A stretch of DNA of 37,800 nucleotides from a virus, in IMG/VR virus record IMGVR_UViG_3300008120_000134, positions 1-37,800 of that record, one strand, 5' to 3'. Below the pieces are notes generated by a model. It made no database searches. It saw nothing but the letters and a program-made list of their open reading frames with translations, and was not told the DNA's origin. The translations under genes and the position numbers were made by a program. Shown here one piece after another: positions 24,770-33,296 of the stretch (positions are counted from its first letter, which is position 1; every line of letters starts with the position of its first letter).

Positions 24770-26019
24770 ATATAGAGGCAAAGGTAATCACGTCAGTATG
24801 TCAGAATAAGGACATAAGCACTTTGCTCACAGCTAATGTTGATGAGCTATTTACTGCATATCGTGACGTATGGGAAAGCCTAAAGACATATTACTATAAG
24901 TTCAAGGCTGTTCCTGAGGTTGGCATTCTTATGGAGCGACATAAAGACTTTGAGCCAGTTGCAGATGTTAAAGCAGAAACTGGTTATTATTTAGATCAAT
25001 TAAAGAATGAGTATATCTCTAGCAGATTGAAGTCTATCATCTTGCAGGCTGGAGCTTCCCTAAAAGAAGATTCTGCTTCAAGAGTGCTTGCTGATATTCA
25101 AGGAAAGCTTGCAGGTTTAAGCAGGCATACAAATAATGTCCGTGATATTGATGTTACTGATTTAGAGGCAGCCGAAAGACATTTCCAGTCTGTAAAGGAA
25201 AGATCAGCTGCTATGGGCGGAGCCCCAGGTATTCTAACTGGCTTTGAGGCTATCGATAAAGCATACCCTACTGGAATGGCACCAGGACATTTAATTGTTG
25301 CTATTGGATGGCCAGGTCGTGGTAAGACTTGGTTTACTTCATATCTTGCATGTAAGGCATGGGAGCAAGGCTTTAAGCCAATGATCGTATCTCTTGAGAT
25401 GTCTCCAGAAAATATGCGTGACCGTATCTATACAATGCTAGGTTCTGGTTTGTTTAAGGCAAGCGACTTCTCCAAGGGAGATGTTAACATTGATGACTTT
25501 AGGTCATGGGGTAAAAAGAAGTTTGAAGGAAAGAATAGTTTTGTTCTTATATCTAATGAAGGTGCTGCAGAAGTAAGTCCAGCCACAATTCAAGGCAAGA
25601 TCGACCAGCATAAGCCAGACTTAGTTATCCTAGATTACCACCAGCTATTTAATGATAATAAGCGTAGCAATTCAGAAGTAGAGCGAAATAGAAATATCTC
25701 TCGTGAGTTCAAGATGCTTGCTGTGTCAAACAATATTCCTATTATTGATATTACAGCTGCGACGGCAGATGATGTATCAGATCAAGATGAGCCACCAATG
25801 ATGAGTCAAGTGGCATGGTCTAAGGCTATTGAGTATGATGCAGACATGGCTATGGCAATTCATAGATATCCAGGAACCAATATGATTGAAGTAGTAAGCA
25901 GAAAAAATAGACATGGACACGAGTTCGACTTCTATTTAGATTGGGATATCAACAGGGGTATCATCAAGCCTATTTATGAGAATATGCCAGACTTTAAGAA
26001 TGACTCATCGTCAAATTAA
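24766..26019 (+). CDS. dnaB: DnaB-type replicative helicase
   Basis: This 417-residue protein has a short N-terminal helical domain and a RecA-type ATPase core. Walker A is G181-WPGRGKT188; a DnaB-type segment MIVSLEMSPENMRDRI follows; Walker B is LVILD290-YHQ; ISREFKMLAVSNNIPIIDIT and VSRKNRHGHEF near the C-terminus match DnaB motifs 3-4. The protein unwinds DNA ahead of the phage polymerase and would pair with the primase encoded two genes downstream. The N-terminal part is shorter than in bacterial DnaB. It ends 20 bases after the start of a small overlapping gene. Confidence 0.88.
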   Translation: MNIEAKVITSVCQNKDISTLLTANVDELFTAYRDVWESLKTYYYKFKAVPEVGILMERHKDFEPVADVKAETGYYLDQLKNEYISSRLKSIILQAGASLKEDSASRVLADIQGKLAGLSRHTNNVRDIDVTDLEAAERHFQSVKERSAAMGGAPGILTGFEAIDKAYPTGMAPGHLIVAIGWPGRGKTWFTSYLACKAWEQGFKPMIVSLEMSPENMRDRIYTMLGSGLFKASDFSKGDVNIDDFRSWGKKKFEGKNSFVLISNEGAAEVSPATIQGKIDQHKPDLVILDYHQLFNDNKRSNSEVERNRNISREFKMLAVSNNIPIIDITAATADDVSDQDEPPMMSQVAWSKAIEYDADMAMAIHRYPGTNMIEVVSRKNRHGHEFDFYLDWDINRGIIKPIYENMPDFKNDSSSN

Positions 26020-26299
26020 AAGGTTTCAGGTAAGAGTTCAATTTGCAGATGATTCTGATATGATCAGGGTTAAAAATCTGTATGAGAATATGCTTACTCA
26101 TGATATGAGAATAAAAGGATATGCTAGGGTACTTGACATAGACCCAGCATTTTCAGTAGAATTTACAGGCGAGACATGGAAGTGCCTAATGACTATCCAT
26201 GGAGTATATGTAGGAAAGAAGAAGGCATGGCAATCAGAGGGAATTACGCAGGGCAAGCTGATGCCTCGCTCTATGCACCCAGCCATATCAAAGCAATAG
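26000..26299 (+). CDS. Hypothetical small protein between helicase and primase
   Basis: The chosen start ATG 26000 gives 99 residues; an earlier in-frame ATG at 25976 would lie deeper in the helicase gene. A basic N-terminus (THRQIKRFQVRVQF) leads into a helix (DDSDMIRVKNLYENMLTH) and strands. The C-terminal 25 residues overlap the primase start in another frame by 73 bases. No family is recognised. Operon position suggests a replication accessory role. Confidence 0.5.
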   Translation: MTHRQIKRFQVRVQFADDSDMIRVKNLYENMLTHDMRIKGYARVLDIDPAFSVEFTGETWKCLMTIHGVYVGKKKAWQSEGITQGKLMPRSMHPAISKQ

Positions 26300-27225
26300 T
26301 CAAAGGCTTAGGTCTTAATATTGTTGGCGAGTCTAATGATAACCTAATACTTTACTGCCCATTTCATAACAATACTCATACTCCATGTTTTTATATAAGT
26401 GAGCAAACTGGAGCATGGCTATGCTTTAATCCTTCTTGTGGAGAATCTGGCGGAGTAAAAGAACTCGTAAAGAAGATCTTAAATAAGAACGAGTTTGAGG
26501 TACTTAGATTTATTTTATCAAAGAAGTCTCAACTAGATGACGTATTTGAAGATACTTTAAATTCTTTGTTTGAAGAAAAGCCAGACTTTGAAGAGTTTCC
26601 GCAGCAGACTCTAGACAACCTTTATAATGAATTATCAAATTCACAAGAGGCAAAAGATTATTTTATATCTCGTGGCATCAATGAAGAGTCCATGCAGCAT
26701 TTTAAATTAGGATACTCTGCCAAAATGGATATGGTTATTGTTCCAGTACATAGCCCAGACGGAATGCCAGTAGGCCTTGTTGGTAGAGCTGTAAAAGAGA
26801 AAAGGTTTAAGAATAGTACAAACTTGCCAAAGAATAAAACTATGTTTAATATTCATAGAGCTAAAAGAATTGGTGAGAATGTAATAGTTGTAGAATCAAG
26901 CTTTGATGCAATTCGTGTGCATCAGGCTGGCTTTCCAAATGTTGTTGCAACTTTGGGTGGCCATTTGTCAAAAGAAAATATTGCTCTGTTAAATAGATAT
27001 TTTAATCGAATAACTATTATGACAGATGCAGATTTGGCTGGCAGGGAATTAGGCCTCAGCATTGCCAATAGATTAAGAAATAAAGACATCTTGTGGGCTT
27101 CTTATGAATATGGTAAGATATATCCACATGACGCAAAAGATGCAGGCGATATGACTGAAAAAGAAATTATTGCATGTGTGAAGAATGCAGTTTCCGATAT
27201 CGAATATCGATCTTGGAACCCATGA
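26227..27225 (+). CDS. DnaG-type primase (CHC2 zinc finger and TOPRIM)
   Basis: With start ATG 26227 (AGGAAAGAAGAAGG upstream) the protein has 332 residues. The zinc-binding site is C44-x2-H47 with C66-x4-C71, the CHC2 arrangement of DnaG-like primases. The TOPRIM fold has E223 in VIVVESSFDAIRV and D267-x-D269 in MTDADLAGR, which bind the metals for primer synthesis. The protein lacks the C-terminal helicase-binding domain of cellular DnaG and is shorter. It acts with the DnaB-like helicase encoded upstream. An in-frame ATG at 26176 would add 17 residues overlapping the previous gene. Confidence 0.88.
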   Translation: MAIRGNYAGQADASLYAPSHIKAIVKGLGLNIVGESNDNLILYCPFHNNTHTPCFYISEQTGAWLCFNPSCGESGGVKELVKKILNKNEFEVLRFILSKKSQLDDVFEDTLNSLFEEKPDFEEFPQQTLDNLYNELSNSQEAKDYFISRGINEESMQHFKLGYSAKMDMVIVPVHSPDGMPVGLVGRAVKEKRFKNSTNLPKNKTMFNIHRAKRIGENVIVVESSFDAIRVHQAGFPNVVATLGGHLSKENIALLNRYFNRITIMTDADLAGRELGLSIANRLRNKDILWASYEYGKIYPHDAKDAGDMTEKEIIACVKNAVSDIEYRSWNP

Positions 27226-27231
27226 TATAAT
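27223..27231 (+). promoter_or_regulatory. Extended -10 promoter (TGA TATAAT) for SSB and polymerase
   Basis: TATAAT at 27226-27231 is preceded by TGA, which is also the primase stop codon. No convincing -35 is present. A small stem (GACGG 27241-27245, CCGTC 27253-27257) follows in the leader before the AAGGAGA site of the SSB gene. Confidence 0.6.
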
Positions 27232-27278
27232 GAAAGAACAGACGGATCTATACCGTCAACTATATAAGGAGAAAACAT

Positions 27279-27947
27279 ATGGGTATCGTAAAAGGTCTTA
27301 AGGACCTAAACAAGGCTTTAGACAAGCCACAATCATCAGGTGATGGCAGCAAGGCAAGATGGGTAAAGCTAGAAGATGGAGAAAGCGTAAAGATTCGTTT
27401 CCTTCAGGAACTAGATCCAGACTCACCAACTTATGATGCAAAGCTAGGACTGGGCTTTATTGCAGTCGAACATACAAATCCTAAAGATTATCGCCGCAAA
27501 GGACTCTGCTCAATGGATGATCAGGGCAAGTGCTATGGCTGTGAACAACATCGCAAGGATTACAAGGCGGGATGGAAGGGTCGTTCACGACTTTACATCA
27601 ATGTGCTTGTTGATGATGGCAAGGAAGAGCCATACGTAGCAATTCTTTCACAAGGTTCTAGCGGTAAAACCGTTACACCTACGCTAATTGAATACGCAGG
27701 AGAAATGGGTTCAATCACAAATCTCGTATGGCGTATTAAGCGAAGCGGTCTAAAGACCGAAACTAGCTATACAATTATCCCTCTAGCAAAGGATGAGACC
27801 CCGTTTGATTCATCATCCCTTGAATTGTATAAGCTTGAAGAAACTGCAGTACGTGACTTGCCATACGTAGAGCAGGAAGCTTTCTTTAATGGAGAAGGCG
27901 GACAAGAGGAATCTGAGTCTGCAACTAGCAGCAACTTAGACTGGTAA
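27279..27947 (+). CDS. Single-stranded DNA-binding protein (gp32-like)
   Basis: This 222-residue protein has a strong AAGGAGA site. Residues 25-75 form strands (ARWVKLEDGESVKIRFLQEL) typical of the OB fold; C77, C85, C88 and H91 (in CSMDDQGKCYGCEQH) form a zinc module inside it as in T4 gp32. The middle (SRLYINVLVDDG, VWRIKRSG) continues the fold and the C-terminus is acidic and Ser-rich, ending in SSNLDW, which in SSBs binds partner proteins. It coats single strands at the replication fork. The family call rests on the zinc module, acidic tail and context. A terminator follows. Confidence 0.8.
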   Translation: MGIVKGLKDLNKALDKPQSSGDGSKARWVKLEDGESVKIRFLQELDPDSPTYDAKLGLGFIAVEHTNPKDYRRKGLCSMDDQGKCYGCEQHRKDYKAGWKGRSRLYINVLVDDGKEEPYVAILSQGSSGKTVTPTLIEYAGEMGSITNLVWRIKRSGLKTETSYTIIPLAKDETPFDSSSLELYKLEETAVRDLPYVEQEAFFNGEGGQEESESATSSNLDW

Positions 27948-27951
27948 TATG

Positions 27952-27975
27952 ATGGGGGCCTTCGGGCCCCCATTT
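27952..27975 (+). terminator. Rho-independent terminator with UUCG loop
   Basis: ATGGGGGCC (27952-27960) pairs perfectly with GGCCCCCAT (27965-27973) around a TTCG tetraloop, followed by only TT. It may cap the abundant SSB transcript; some readthrough into the polymerase gene is expected because no new promoter is seen in the 39-base gap. Confidence 0.7.
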
Positions 27976-27986
27976 CAAAGGCGGTT

Positions 27987-30900
27987 ATGAACTTTATACA
28001 TTTGCATGTCCATTCACATTACTCAACAATGGACGGACTTAATTCACCAGATGAATTAGCTAAACAGGCTAAGATGCTTGGCATGTCTGCGATTGCTATC
28101 ACAGACCATGGAACATTGTCATCACATCGTGATATGCAAATTGCTTGTGAAGAATATGGCATCAAGCCAATCTTGGGTGTAGAGGCGTACATATCTCCTA
28201 CCGATAGATTTGACAGATCGTCATTCAAGGATAAAAGCATTCAGGCTTACAACCATATTATTCTTCTTGCTAAGAATAAAAAGGGGCTACAGAATATACA
28301 TAGACTGCAAGAGATTGCATGGACAGAAGGATTTTATTCTAAGCCACGTATTGATAGAGAGGTGTTAAAAGAATATGCTGAAGGTATTATTGTACTTAGC
28401 GGATGTCTTAATGGACTTATTGGTAAGTCTATTGAACGCCAGGAATTCTCGGAAGCAAAACTTATACTCAAAGACTTTAAGCAAACTTTTGGTGAAGACT
28501 TTTATGTGGAGGTACAATCACATAACCCAAAAGAAATAAACGACAATTTGCTACAACTGGCAGATGAATTAAAAATTAAGGCGGTAGCAACAGGTGACAT
28601 TCATTATGCTAAAGAAGAAGATAGACTATTAGAAGAAGCTTTACTTATTATTTCTACCAACCCTAAAATGAATAAGGATGCCGATTTCGACATGTCGAGA
28701 CAGATGAAGGATATGGCAGATAGATTTGATTATTTATATCCTGATCGTCGTATGTCATTTAAGGGGATGAACCTATTTATGCAGACTCGTGAGGAAATCG
28801 AGGCAGACTTTAAAAAGGCTGGAATAAATAGGACTGATATATTTGACAATACATTGGAAATTGCAGACAAGATAGGCTCATATGACCTGCATCGAAACCT
28901 AGACCTCCTGCCAGTCCCAAAGACGAACGCTGATGAAAAGCTACGAGAGCTGGCCGAAAAGGGCTTAGAGAGGCTTCAGAAGGCCTCAGACGAGGTATAT
29001 AGGGCTCGCCTAGAGGAAGAATTGGCAGTTATTAAGGATAAGAAGTTTGCCTCCTACTTCCTAATTGTGGCCGATATGATTAATTGGGCTAAAGGCCAGG
29101 AAATTATGGTTGGCCCAGGACGTGGTTCGGCAGCAGGATCGTTGGTCTGTTACGCAATTGGAATTACAGATGTAGACCCAATAGAATATGACCTCTTGTT
29201 CTTCCGATTCATCAACCCAGACCGTAACGATTTCCCAGATATTGATACAGATTTTGAAGACCGCCGTCGTAAAGAGGTAAAGGAATATCTTAAAAAGAAG
29301 TTTAAATATGTGGCTTCTATTTCTACATTTACTTACTTTAAAGATAAAGGCGTAGTCCGTGATGCTGCTCGTGCATTCTTAGTTCCATTGGCAGAAGTTA
29401 ATCATGCATTGAAGTCTGTAGATACATTTGATGAATATGCCACATCACCAAACACAAAAGAATTTAGAATAAGATACCCTGAAGTTACATGGCTTGCTGA
29501 AAGACTTCGTGGAAAGATCAGAAGTACAGGCATCCATGCTGCAGGAGTTATCGTTGCTAAAGATGATATTAGAAACTACGGTCCAGTCGAAACACGAGAA
29601 GATCGTGAGGATAAAGCCTCTGGTCGTATACCAGTTATCGCATATGATATGGATACTGTTGCTGATATAGGACTAATCAAATTAGATGCTCTAGGATTAA
29701 AGTGTTTATCTGTAATTTCAGACACATTGACATCAATTCGTAAAAGGACTGGTAAGCACGTAGATCTATCCAAAATGAAATTTGATGACCCAGAAGTTTA
29801 TAAGATGCTTAGCGAAGGGTATACAAAAGGTATCTTCCAAGCTGAAGCAACCCCGTACACAAACTTGCTTATTAAGATGGGCGCTACTGAATTCGAAGAT
29901 CTAGTAGTTTCAAATGCTTTAGTTCGACCAGGAGCAATGAATACTGTCGGAGCTTCATACATTAACAGAAAGCACGGCAAAGAGGCTGTAGAATATGTTC
30001 ACCCATTAATGCAGCCATTCACAAAAAATACTTATGGCGTTATTATCTATCAAGAGCAGGTTATGCAGGCCTGCGTACATCTTGGAGGAATGTCCTGGTC
30101 TGAGGCAGACAAGGTTCGTAAGATTATCGGAAAGAAAAAGGATGCAAAAGAATTCGACCAGTTCAAAGATAAATTTATTGAAGGTGCTTCAAAGCACATT
30201 TCTAAAAAACAAGCCGAAAAACTTTGGCACGACTTTGAGGCACATTCTGGATACTCGTTCAATAGGAGCCACGCTGTTGCTTACTCTATGCTTTCTTATT
30301 ATACCGCTTGGCTTAAGCTTCATTATCCTTTGGAGTTTATCTTTGCTGCTCTCAAGAACGAAGGAGACAAGGATACAAGAACAGAATACCTCATCGAAGC
30401 AAAACGACTTGGACTAAGAGTTCAGTTACCACACATTAACGAGTCTGATGTATACTTTTCTTTGCAGAAAGATTCATTAAGATTTGGGCTGGCCGAAATT
30501 AAATATATTTCAGACAGCATAGCAAACAAAATAATAGAAGGAAGACCATATGCAAGCTATAAAGAATTTGTTGAAAAAGCCTCAAAGAAAGGAAGCGGCA
30601 TTAATAGTAGGGCTGTTAGCTCTCTTAATGCTATTGGCGGTGCTGCCTTTGAGGATAATCCTAGGAGCGGTGAAGAGAAAGAAAACTACTACGAATACCT
30701 AGGAATACCAGCATTTGAGTTAAAGAATATACCACCACGTATCAAGGCTCAAGCTTTAACTATCGACCAATTTGATCCGCTTGGATCATTCGTAATGTTT
30801 GGAATGGTAAAAAGTATTAAGCGAGGTAAAGGCTGGGCTCGTGTTGAGCTAGTAGATGAGACTGGTTCAATTGGATTATTCCATCACGAACAGACACAAA

Positions 30901-31256
30901 TCGAGGCTGGCAAGATGTATTTTATATTAGTGGGAGATAATCGTATCGCCAGATATGTAGAGGTAAACGATATTACCCCAGACTCTAAAGATATATTTGT
31001 AGACTTCTTGTATCGAAAAGAGTATGCTCTTGAAGAAGACCAGAAGATTGTGATAAACTTTACCCCGTATCAAACAAAAGGTGGCAAAACAATGTCACAT
31101 ATTGTTATGACTGATAAGGACAAGAACTTAACCAGAGCAATTGCATTCCCATCAATGTATAAAATAACTCTGGCTAAAATGAGAGATGGGATGACTTGCA
31201 ATCCAGTGCTATCTAAATTAGATGACGGCACATTAATGATTAAGGAAATCAAATGA
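27987..31256 (+). CDS. dnaE: DNA polymerase III alpha subunit
   Basis: This 1089-residue protein has the full DnaE layout. The N-terminal PHP domain carries H7-V-H9-S-H11 and ITDHGT; the palm contains GPGRGSAAGSLVCYA and the catalytic pair D420/D422 in PDIDTDFED, with the third aspartate at D567 in KLDALGL. Fingers and tau-binding-like segments include YGVIIYQEQVMQ and SFNRSHAVAYSMLSYYTAWL. An OB-like domain (FVMFGMVKSIKRGKGWARVE) lies near 930. It lacks a DnaQ-type exonuclease, so proofreading, if any, could come from the intact PHP metal site. Length is close to cellular DnaE (about 1160). It copies phage DNA together with the upstream helicase, primase and SSB. Confidence 0.92.
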   Translation: MNFIHLHVHSHYSTMDGLNSPDELAKQAKMLGMSAIAITDHGTLSSHRDMQIACEEYGIKPILGVEAYISPTDRFDRSSFKDKSIQAYNHIILLAKNKKGLQNIHRLQEIAWTEGFYSKPRIDREVLKEYAEGIIVLSGCLNGLIGKSIERQEFSEAKLILKDFKQTFGEDFYVEVQSHNPKEINDNLLQLADELKIKAVATGDIHYAKEEDRLLEEALLIISTNPKMNKDADFDMSRQMKDMADRFDYLYPDRRMSFKGMNLFMQTREEIEADFKKAGINRTDIFDNTLEIADKIGSYDLHRNLDLLPVPKTNADEKLRELAEKGLERLQKASDEVYRARLEEELAVIKDKKFASYFLIVADMINWAKGQEIMVGPGRGSAAGSLVCYAIGITDVDPIEYDLLFFRFINPDRNDFPDIDTDFEDRRRKEVKEYLKKKFKYVASISTFTYFKDKGVVRDAARAFLVPLAEVNHALKSVDTFDEYATSPNTKEFRIRYPEVTWLAERLRGKIRSTGIHAAGVIVAKDDIRNYGPVETREDREDKASGRIPVIAYDMDTVADIGLIKLDALGLKCLSVISDTLTSIRKRTGKHVDLSKMKFDDPEVYKMLSEGYTKGIFQAEATPYTNLLIKMGATEFEDLVVSNALVRPGAMNTVGASYINRKHGKEAVEYVHPLMQPFTKNTYGVIIYQEQVMQACVHLGGMSWSEADKVRKIIGKKKDAKEFDQFKDKFIEGASKHISKKQAEKLWHDFEAHSGYSFNRSHAVAYSMLSYYTAWLKLHYPLEFIFAALKNEGDKDTRTEYLIEAKRLGLRVQLPHINESDVYFSLQKDSLRFGLAEIKYISDSIANKIIEGRPYASYKEFVEKASKKGSGINSRAVSSLNAIGGAAFEDNPRSGEEKENYYEYLGIPAFELKNIPPRIKAQALTIDQFDPLGSFVMFGMVKSIKRGKGWARVELVDETGSIGLFHHEQTQIEAGKMYFILVGDNRIARYVEVNDITPDSKDIFVDFLYRKEYALEEDQKIVINFTPYQTKGGKTMSHIVMTDKDKNLTRAIAFPSMYKITLAKMRDGMTCNPVLSKLDDGTLMIKEIK

Positions 31257-31456
31257 CAGAAGAAGTTATTGAGTCTATGAGCCTAAATAAAATCTTAGTG
31301 GCATTACTTGAAGAACACGGCAGTTTAGCTGTTCCAACCACAAGATTTGTAAATGCGGCAAATGTAGACAAAGAACTATTAGTAGAATATGACGATCAAG
31401 ATTTGACGTTTAAATTTAGTTTAAGGGAAAAGAATGAACAGCCAGGAAATAGTTAG
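31253..31456 (+). CDS. Hypothetical small protein
   Basis: This 67-residue protein starts at ATG 31253 overlapping the polymerase stop (ATGA). It has an N-terminal helix (SMSLNKILVALLEEHG) and strands (ELLVEYDDQDLTFKFSLRE), suggesting a compact alpha/beta fold. It overlaps the MazG-like gene by 23 bases. No family recognised; tight coupling to the polymerase gene suggests a replication-linked role. Confidence 0.6.
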   Translation: MTEEVIESMSLNKILVALLEEHGSLAVPTTRFVNAANVDKELLVEYDDQDLTFKFSLREKNEQPGNS

Positions 31457-31781
31457 TCAATATGGACTAGATGCTCTAGCCGCAATGCTTCATGAAACAG
31501 CGGTGGAAAAAGGATTTTGGGATGGTGAATATACTCATGACAAAATTGGAAACAAATTAGCTCTAGTACATTCAGAAGTAACAGAGGTCCTGGAGGCTAT
31601 CAGAAAGAGTCAAGGCTCTGAAAAAGTTGTAGAAGAAATAGCAGATATAATCATTCGTATTCTTGATGTATATGCCGCTATGAGAAATGAAGAAGCAGTA
31701 TTGCATAGTCTTGATGAAGTTCTTCATAATAAAATGGAAAAAAATAAAGTACGACCAACCCTTCACGGCAACCTATTCTAA
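31434..31781 (+). CDS. MazG-like nucleotide pyrophosphohydrolase
   Basis: This 115-residue protein has the all-helical MazG metal-binding pattern: E48-x2-E51 in LVHSEVTEVLEAIRK and E68-x2-D71 in VEEIADIIIRILDVY, plus a C-terminal K-x3-NKVRPTLHG segment typical of the phage MazG-like/dUTPase-related group. Such enzymes hydrolyse NTPs or dNTPs to monophosphates and may clean the nucleotide pool or lower host alarmone (ppGpp) signalling. It starts with AAGGGAAAAGA upstream of ATG 31434 and ends before the RecA promoter. Confidence 0.85.
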   Translation: MNSQEIVSQYGLDALAAMLHETAVEKGFWDGEYTHDKIGNKLALVHSEVTEVLEAIRKSQGSEKVVEEIADIIIRILDVYAAMRNEEAVLHSLDEVLHNKMEKNKVRPTLHGNLF

Positions 31782-31782
31782 A

Positions 31783-31791
31783 TGATATAAT
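31783..31791 (+). promoter_or_regulatory. Extended -10 promoter (TGA TATAAT) for recA operon
   Basis: TATAAT at 31786-31791 with TGA before it lies directly after the MazG stop and 23 bases before the RecA start. It repeats the TGN-TATAAT form seen at other operon heads. The -35 is weak. Confidence 0.6.
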
Positions 31792-31814
31792 AGTAGAGAG
31801 AAGAAAGATAAATA

Positions 31815-32819
31815 ATGACAATTACGTTAGATGATGTATTAGCAAAGTTAGACCCGAAAACAAGAGCAAGAGTTCAATCAGCAGTAGACGTACAAGTAGA
31901 AAAGCAGCCTACCCCAAGTATTGGCCTTAACAAAGCTTTAAAAGGCGGATTGGGATTTGGAAGGCAGGTTCTTGTTTGGGGTAATAAGTCTGCTGGTAAA
32001 TCATCGTTCTGCCTACAAATGATTGCTGAAGCTCAAAAGAATGGCAAGACATGTGCTTGGATAGACGCTGAAGCTTCCTACGATCAGAGCTGGGCAGAAA
32101 AGCTTGGAGTAGATTCTTCTAAGTTAATCTATTCCCCAGCAAAGACTATCAATGACATGGTAGATGTTGCAACACAATTGATGGAAGCAGAAGTAGATTT
32201 AATTGTAGTAGATTCCATATCTGCTCTTCTTCCTGCCATTTACTTTGAAAAAGATAGTTCTGAATTAAAGAAACTTGAGGATACCAAGCAAATTGGTGCC
32301 GAAGCAAAGGACATGACTCATGCGGTTAAAATGCTTAATTATGCGAACAAGAACACGCTTCTTGTCCTCATATCACAGCAGCGTAATCAGTTTGGTTCTA
32401 TGCATGCTTCGCATATCCCGACGGGTGGAATGGCGGTTAAATTCTTCTCATCTACTGTTATTAAATTGTGGAGCTCGGAAGCTGAAGCGAATGCGATCAA
32501 GGCTGGCGTACAGGTTGGCGATAAGGTACTTGAGCAAAAAGTAGGAAGACCAGTTAATTGGATTATTGATTATAATAAGCTTGGTCCACCTAATTTATCT
32601 GGACAATATGATTTCTATTATCAAGGAGATAATGTAGGAATTGATAGAGTAGGAGAAACTCTTGATGTTGCCGAAATGTACGGACTCGTGGAAAAAGGTG
32701 GCGCTTGGTATACCGTGGAAGGGGAGCGACTACAGGGAAGAGCAAAGGCTGTGCAGCACCTTCGAACCAACCCAGATGTAGTAGAAACGTTGACGGAAAA
32801 AATAAATGCCAAATCTTAA
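31815..32819 (+). CDS. recA: RecA-family recombinase
   Basis: This 334-residue protein has Walker A G56-NKSAGKS63, a Walker B-like D133 in LIVVDSISALLP, and the L1/L2-type loops in the region VLISQQRNQFGSM to PTGGMAVKFFSS. It opens with a short N-terminal helix and lacks the long C-terminal domain of cellular RecA, as is usual in phage. It forms filaments on single-stranded DNA and drives strand exchange; the nucleases encoded downstream would make substrates and resolve junctions. It is preceded by a promoter and a weak purine-rich site, and overlaps the next gene by 14 bases. Confidence 0.88.
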   Translation: MTITLDDVLAKLDPKTRARVQSAVDVQVEKQPTPSIGLNKALKGGLGFGRQVLVWGNKSAGKSSFCLQMIAEAQKNGKTCAWIDAEASYDQSWAEKLGVDSSKLIYSPAKTINDMVDVATQLMEAEVDLIVVDSISALLPAIYFEKDSSELKKLEDTKQIGAEAKDMTHAVKMLNYANKNTLLVLISQQRNQFGSMHASHIPTGGMAVKFFSSTVIKLWSSEAEANAIKAGVQVGDKVLEQKVGRPVNWIIDYNKLGPPNLSGQYDFYYQGDNVGIDRVGETLDVAEMYGLVEKGGAWYTVEGERLQGRAKAVQHLRTNPDVVETLTEKINAKS

Positions 32820-32997
32820 TGAATTCATAGGCCCTAAGCCAACAGACAATGAAGTCTCTCGTTTAGAAAAACTGGGCGCTGGCAAGCCTTGTTCTAAGTG
32901 TAACCTTGACTCAGAAGATTCATACTGGGATCCAGTAAACTTTATAATGTCATGGAAATGCCCAGATGGCCATAGCAACTCGTATAGGATCAATTGA
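32806..32997 (+). CDS. Small zinc-ribbon protein
   Basis: This 63-residue protein starts inside the end of recA. It has one knuckle CSKC near residue 29 and a second CPDGH near 52, a Cys3His-type zinc ribbon, between an N-terminal helix and a short tail. It overlaps the next gene by one base (TGATG). Such mini-ribbons often accompany recombination genes in phage; the specific role is unknown. Confidence 0.6.
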   Translation: MPNLNEFIGPKPTDNEVSRLEKLGAGKPCSKCNLDSEDSYWDPVNFIMSWKCPDGHSNSYRIN

Positions 32998-33296
32998 TGT
33001 CCGAAAGATCAGAGGCTAAGCGTGATGGTGCAAAGCAACAAAAGAATAGTGGCAGAGGAGATTATCAAAAAGGCGATGCCATATGGAATGGATTTGTTGT
33101 AGATTATAAAGAAACTGGCAAGTCCGTTGCAGTTTCAAAAGATATGTGGGCTAAAGTTTGTACAGACACATTCAAGGTAAGTAGATCTTTTAATCCAGTA
33201 TTAAAGCTGGTTATTGGAGAAGGAAATAGCAAGACAAGGCTGGCAGTAATAGAGTGGTCTTTACTGGAACAACTAGTAGAAAAGTGGAGCGAGTGA
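32997..33296 (+). CDS. Candidate small PD-(D/E)XK nuclease (Hjc-like)
   Basis: ATG 32997 overlaps the upstream stop, giving 99 residues. The pattern E6 in an N-terminal helix, SGRGDYQKGD27, then FVVD36-Y-K38-ET and GKSVAVSKDMW matches the order of catalytic elements in archaeal Hjc-like Holliday junction resolvases and VRR/PD-(D/E)XK nucleases: Glu, Asp before a strand, then (E/D)-x-Lys in the next strand, then a Ser-containing helix. The C-terminal strand (VLKLVIGEGNSKTRLAVIEW) continues the fold. It lies between RecA and a Cas4-like nuclease. The catalytic triad is inferred from spacing; activity is unproven. Confidence 0.55.
   Translation: MSERSEAKRDGAKQQKNSGRGDYQKGDAIWNGFVVDYKETGKSVAVSKDMWAKVCTDTFKVSRSFNPVLKLVIGEGNSKTRLAVIEWSLLEQLVEKWSE

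Noticed and set aside
27195-27209. CGATAT-CGA-ATATCG inverted repeat upstream of the SSB promoter
   Set aside because: It lies within primase coding sequence and is short; it may be chance. Kept only as a weak operator possibility.
30034-30417. 127-codon + strand frame inside the polymerase gene
   Set aside because: It overlaps conserved polymerase motifs in another frame and shows no ribosome site or family pattern.
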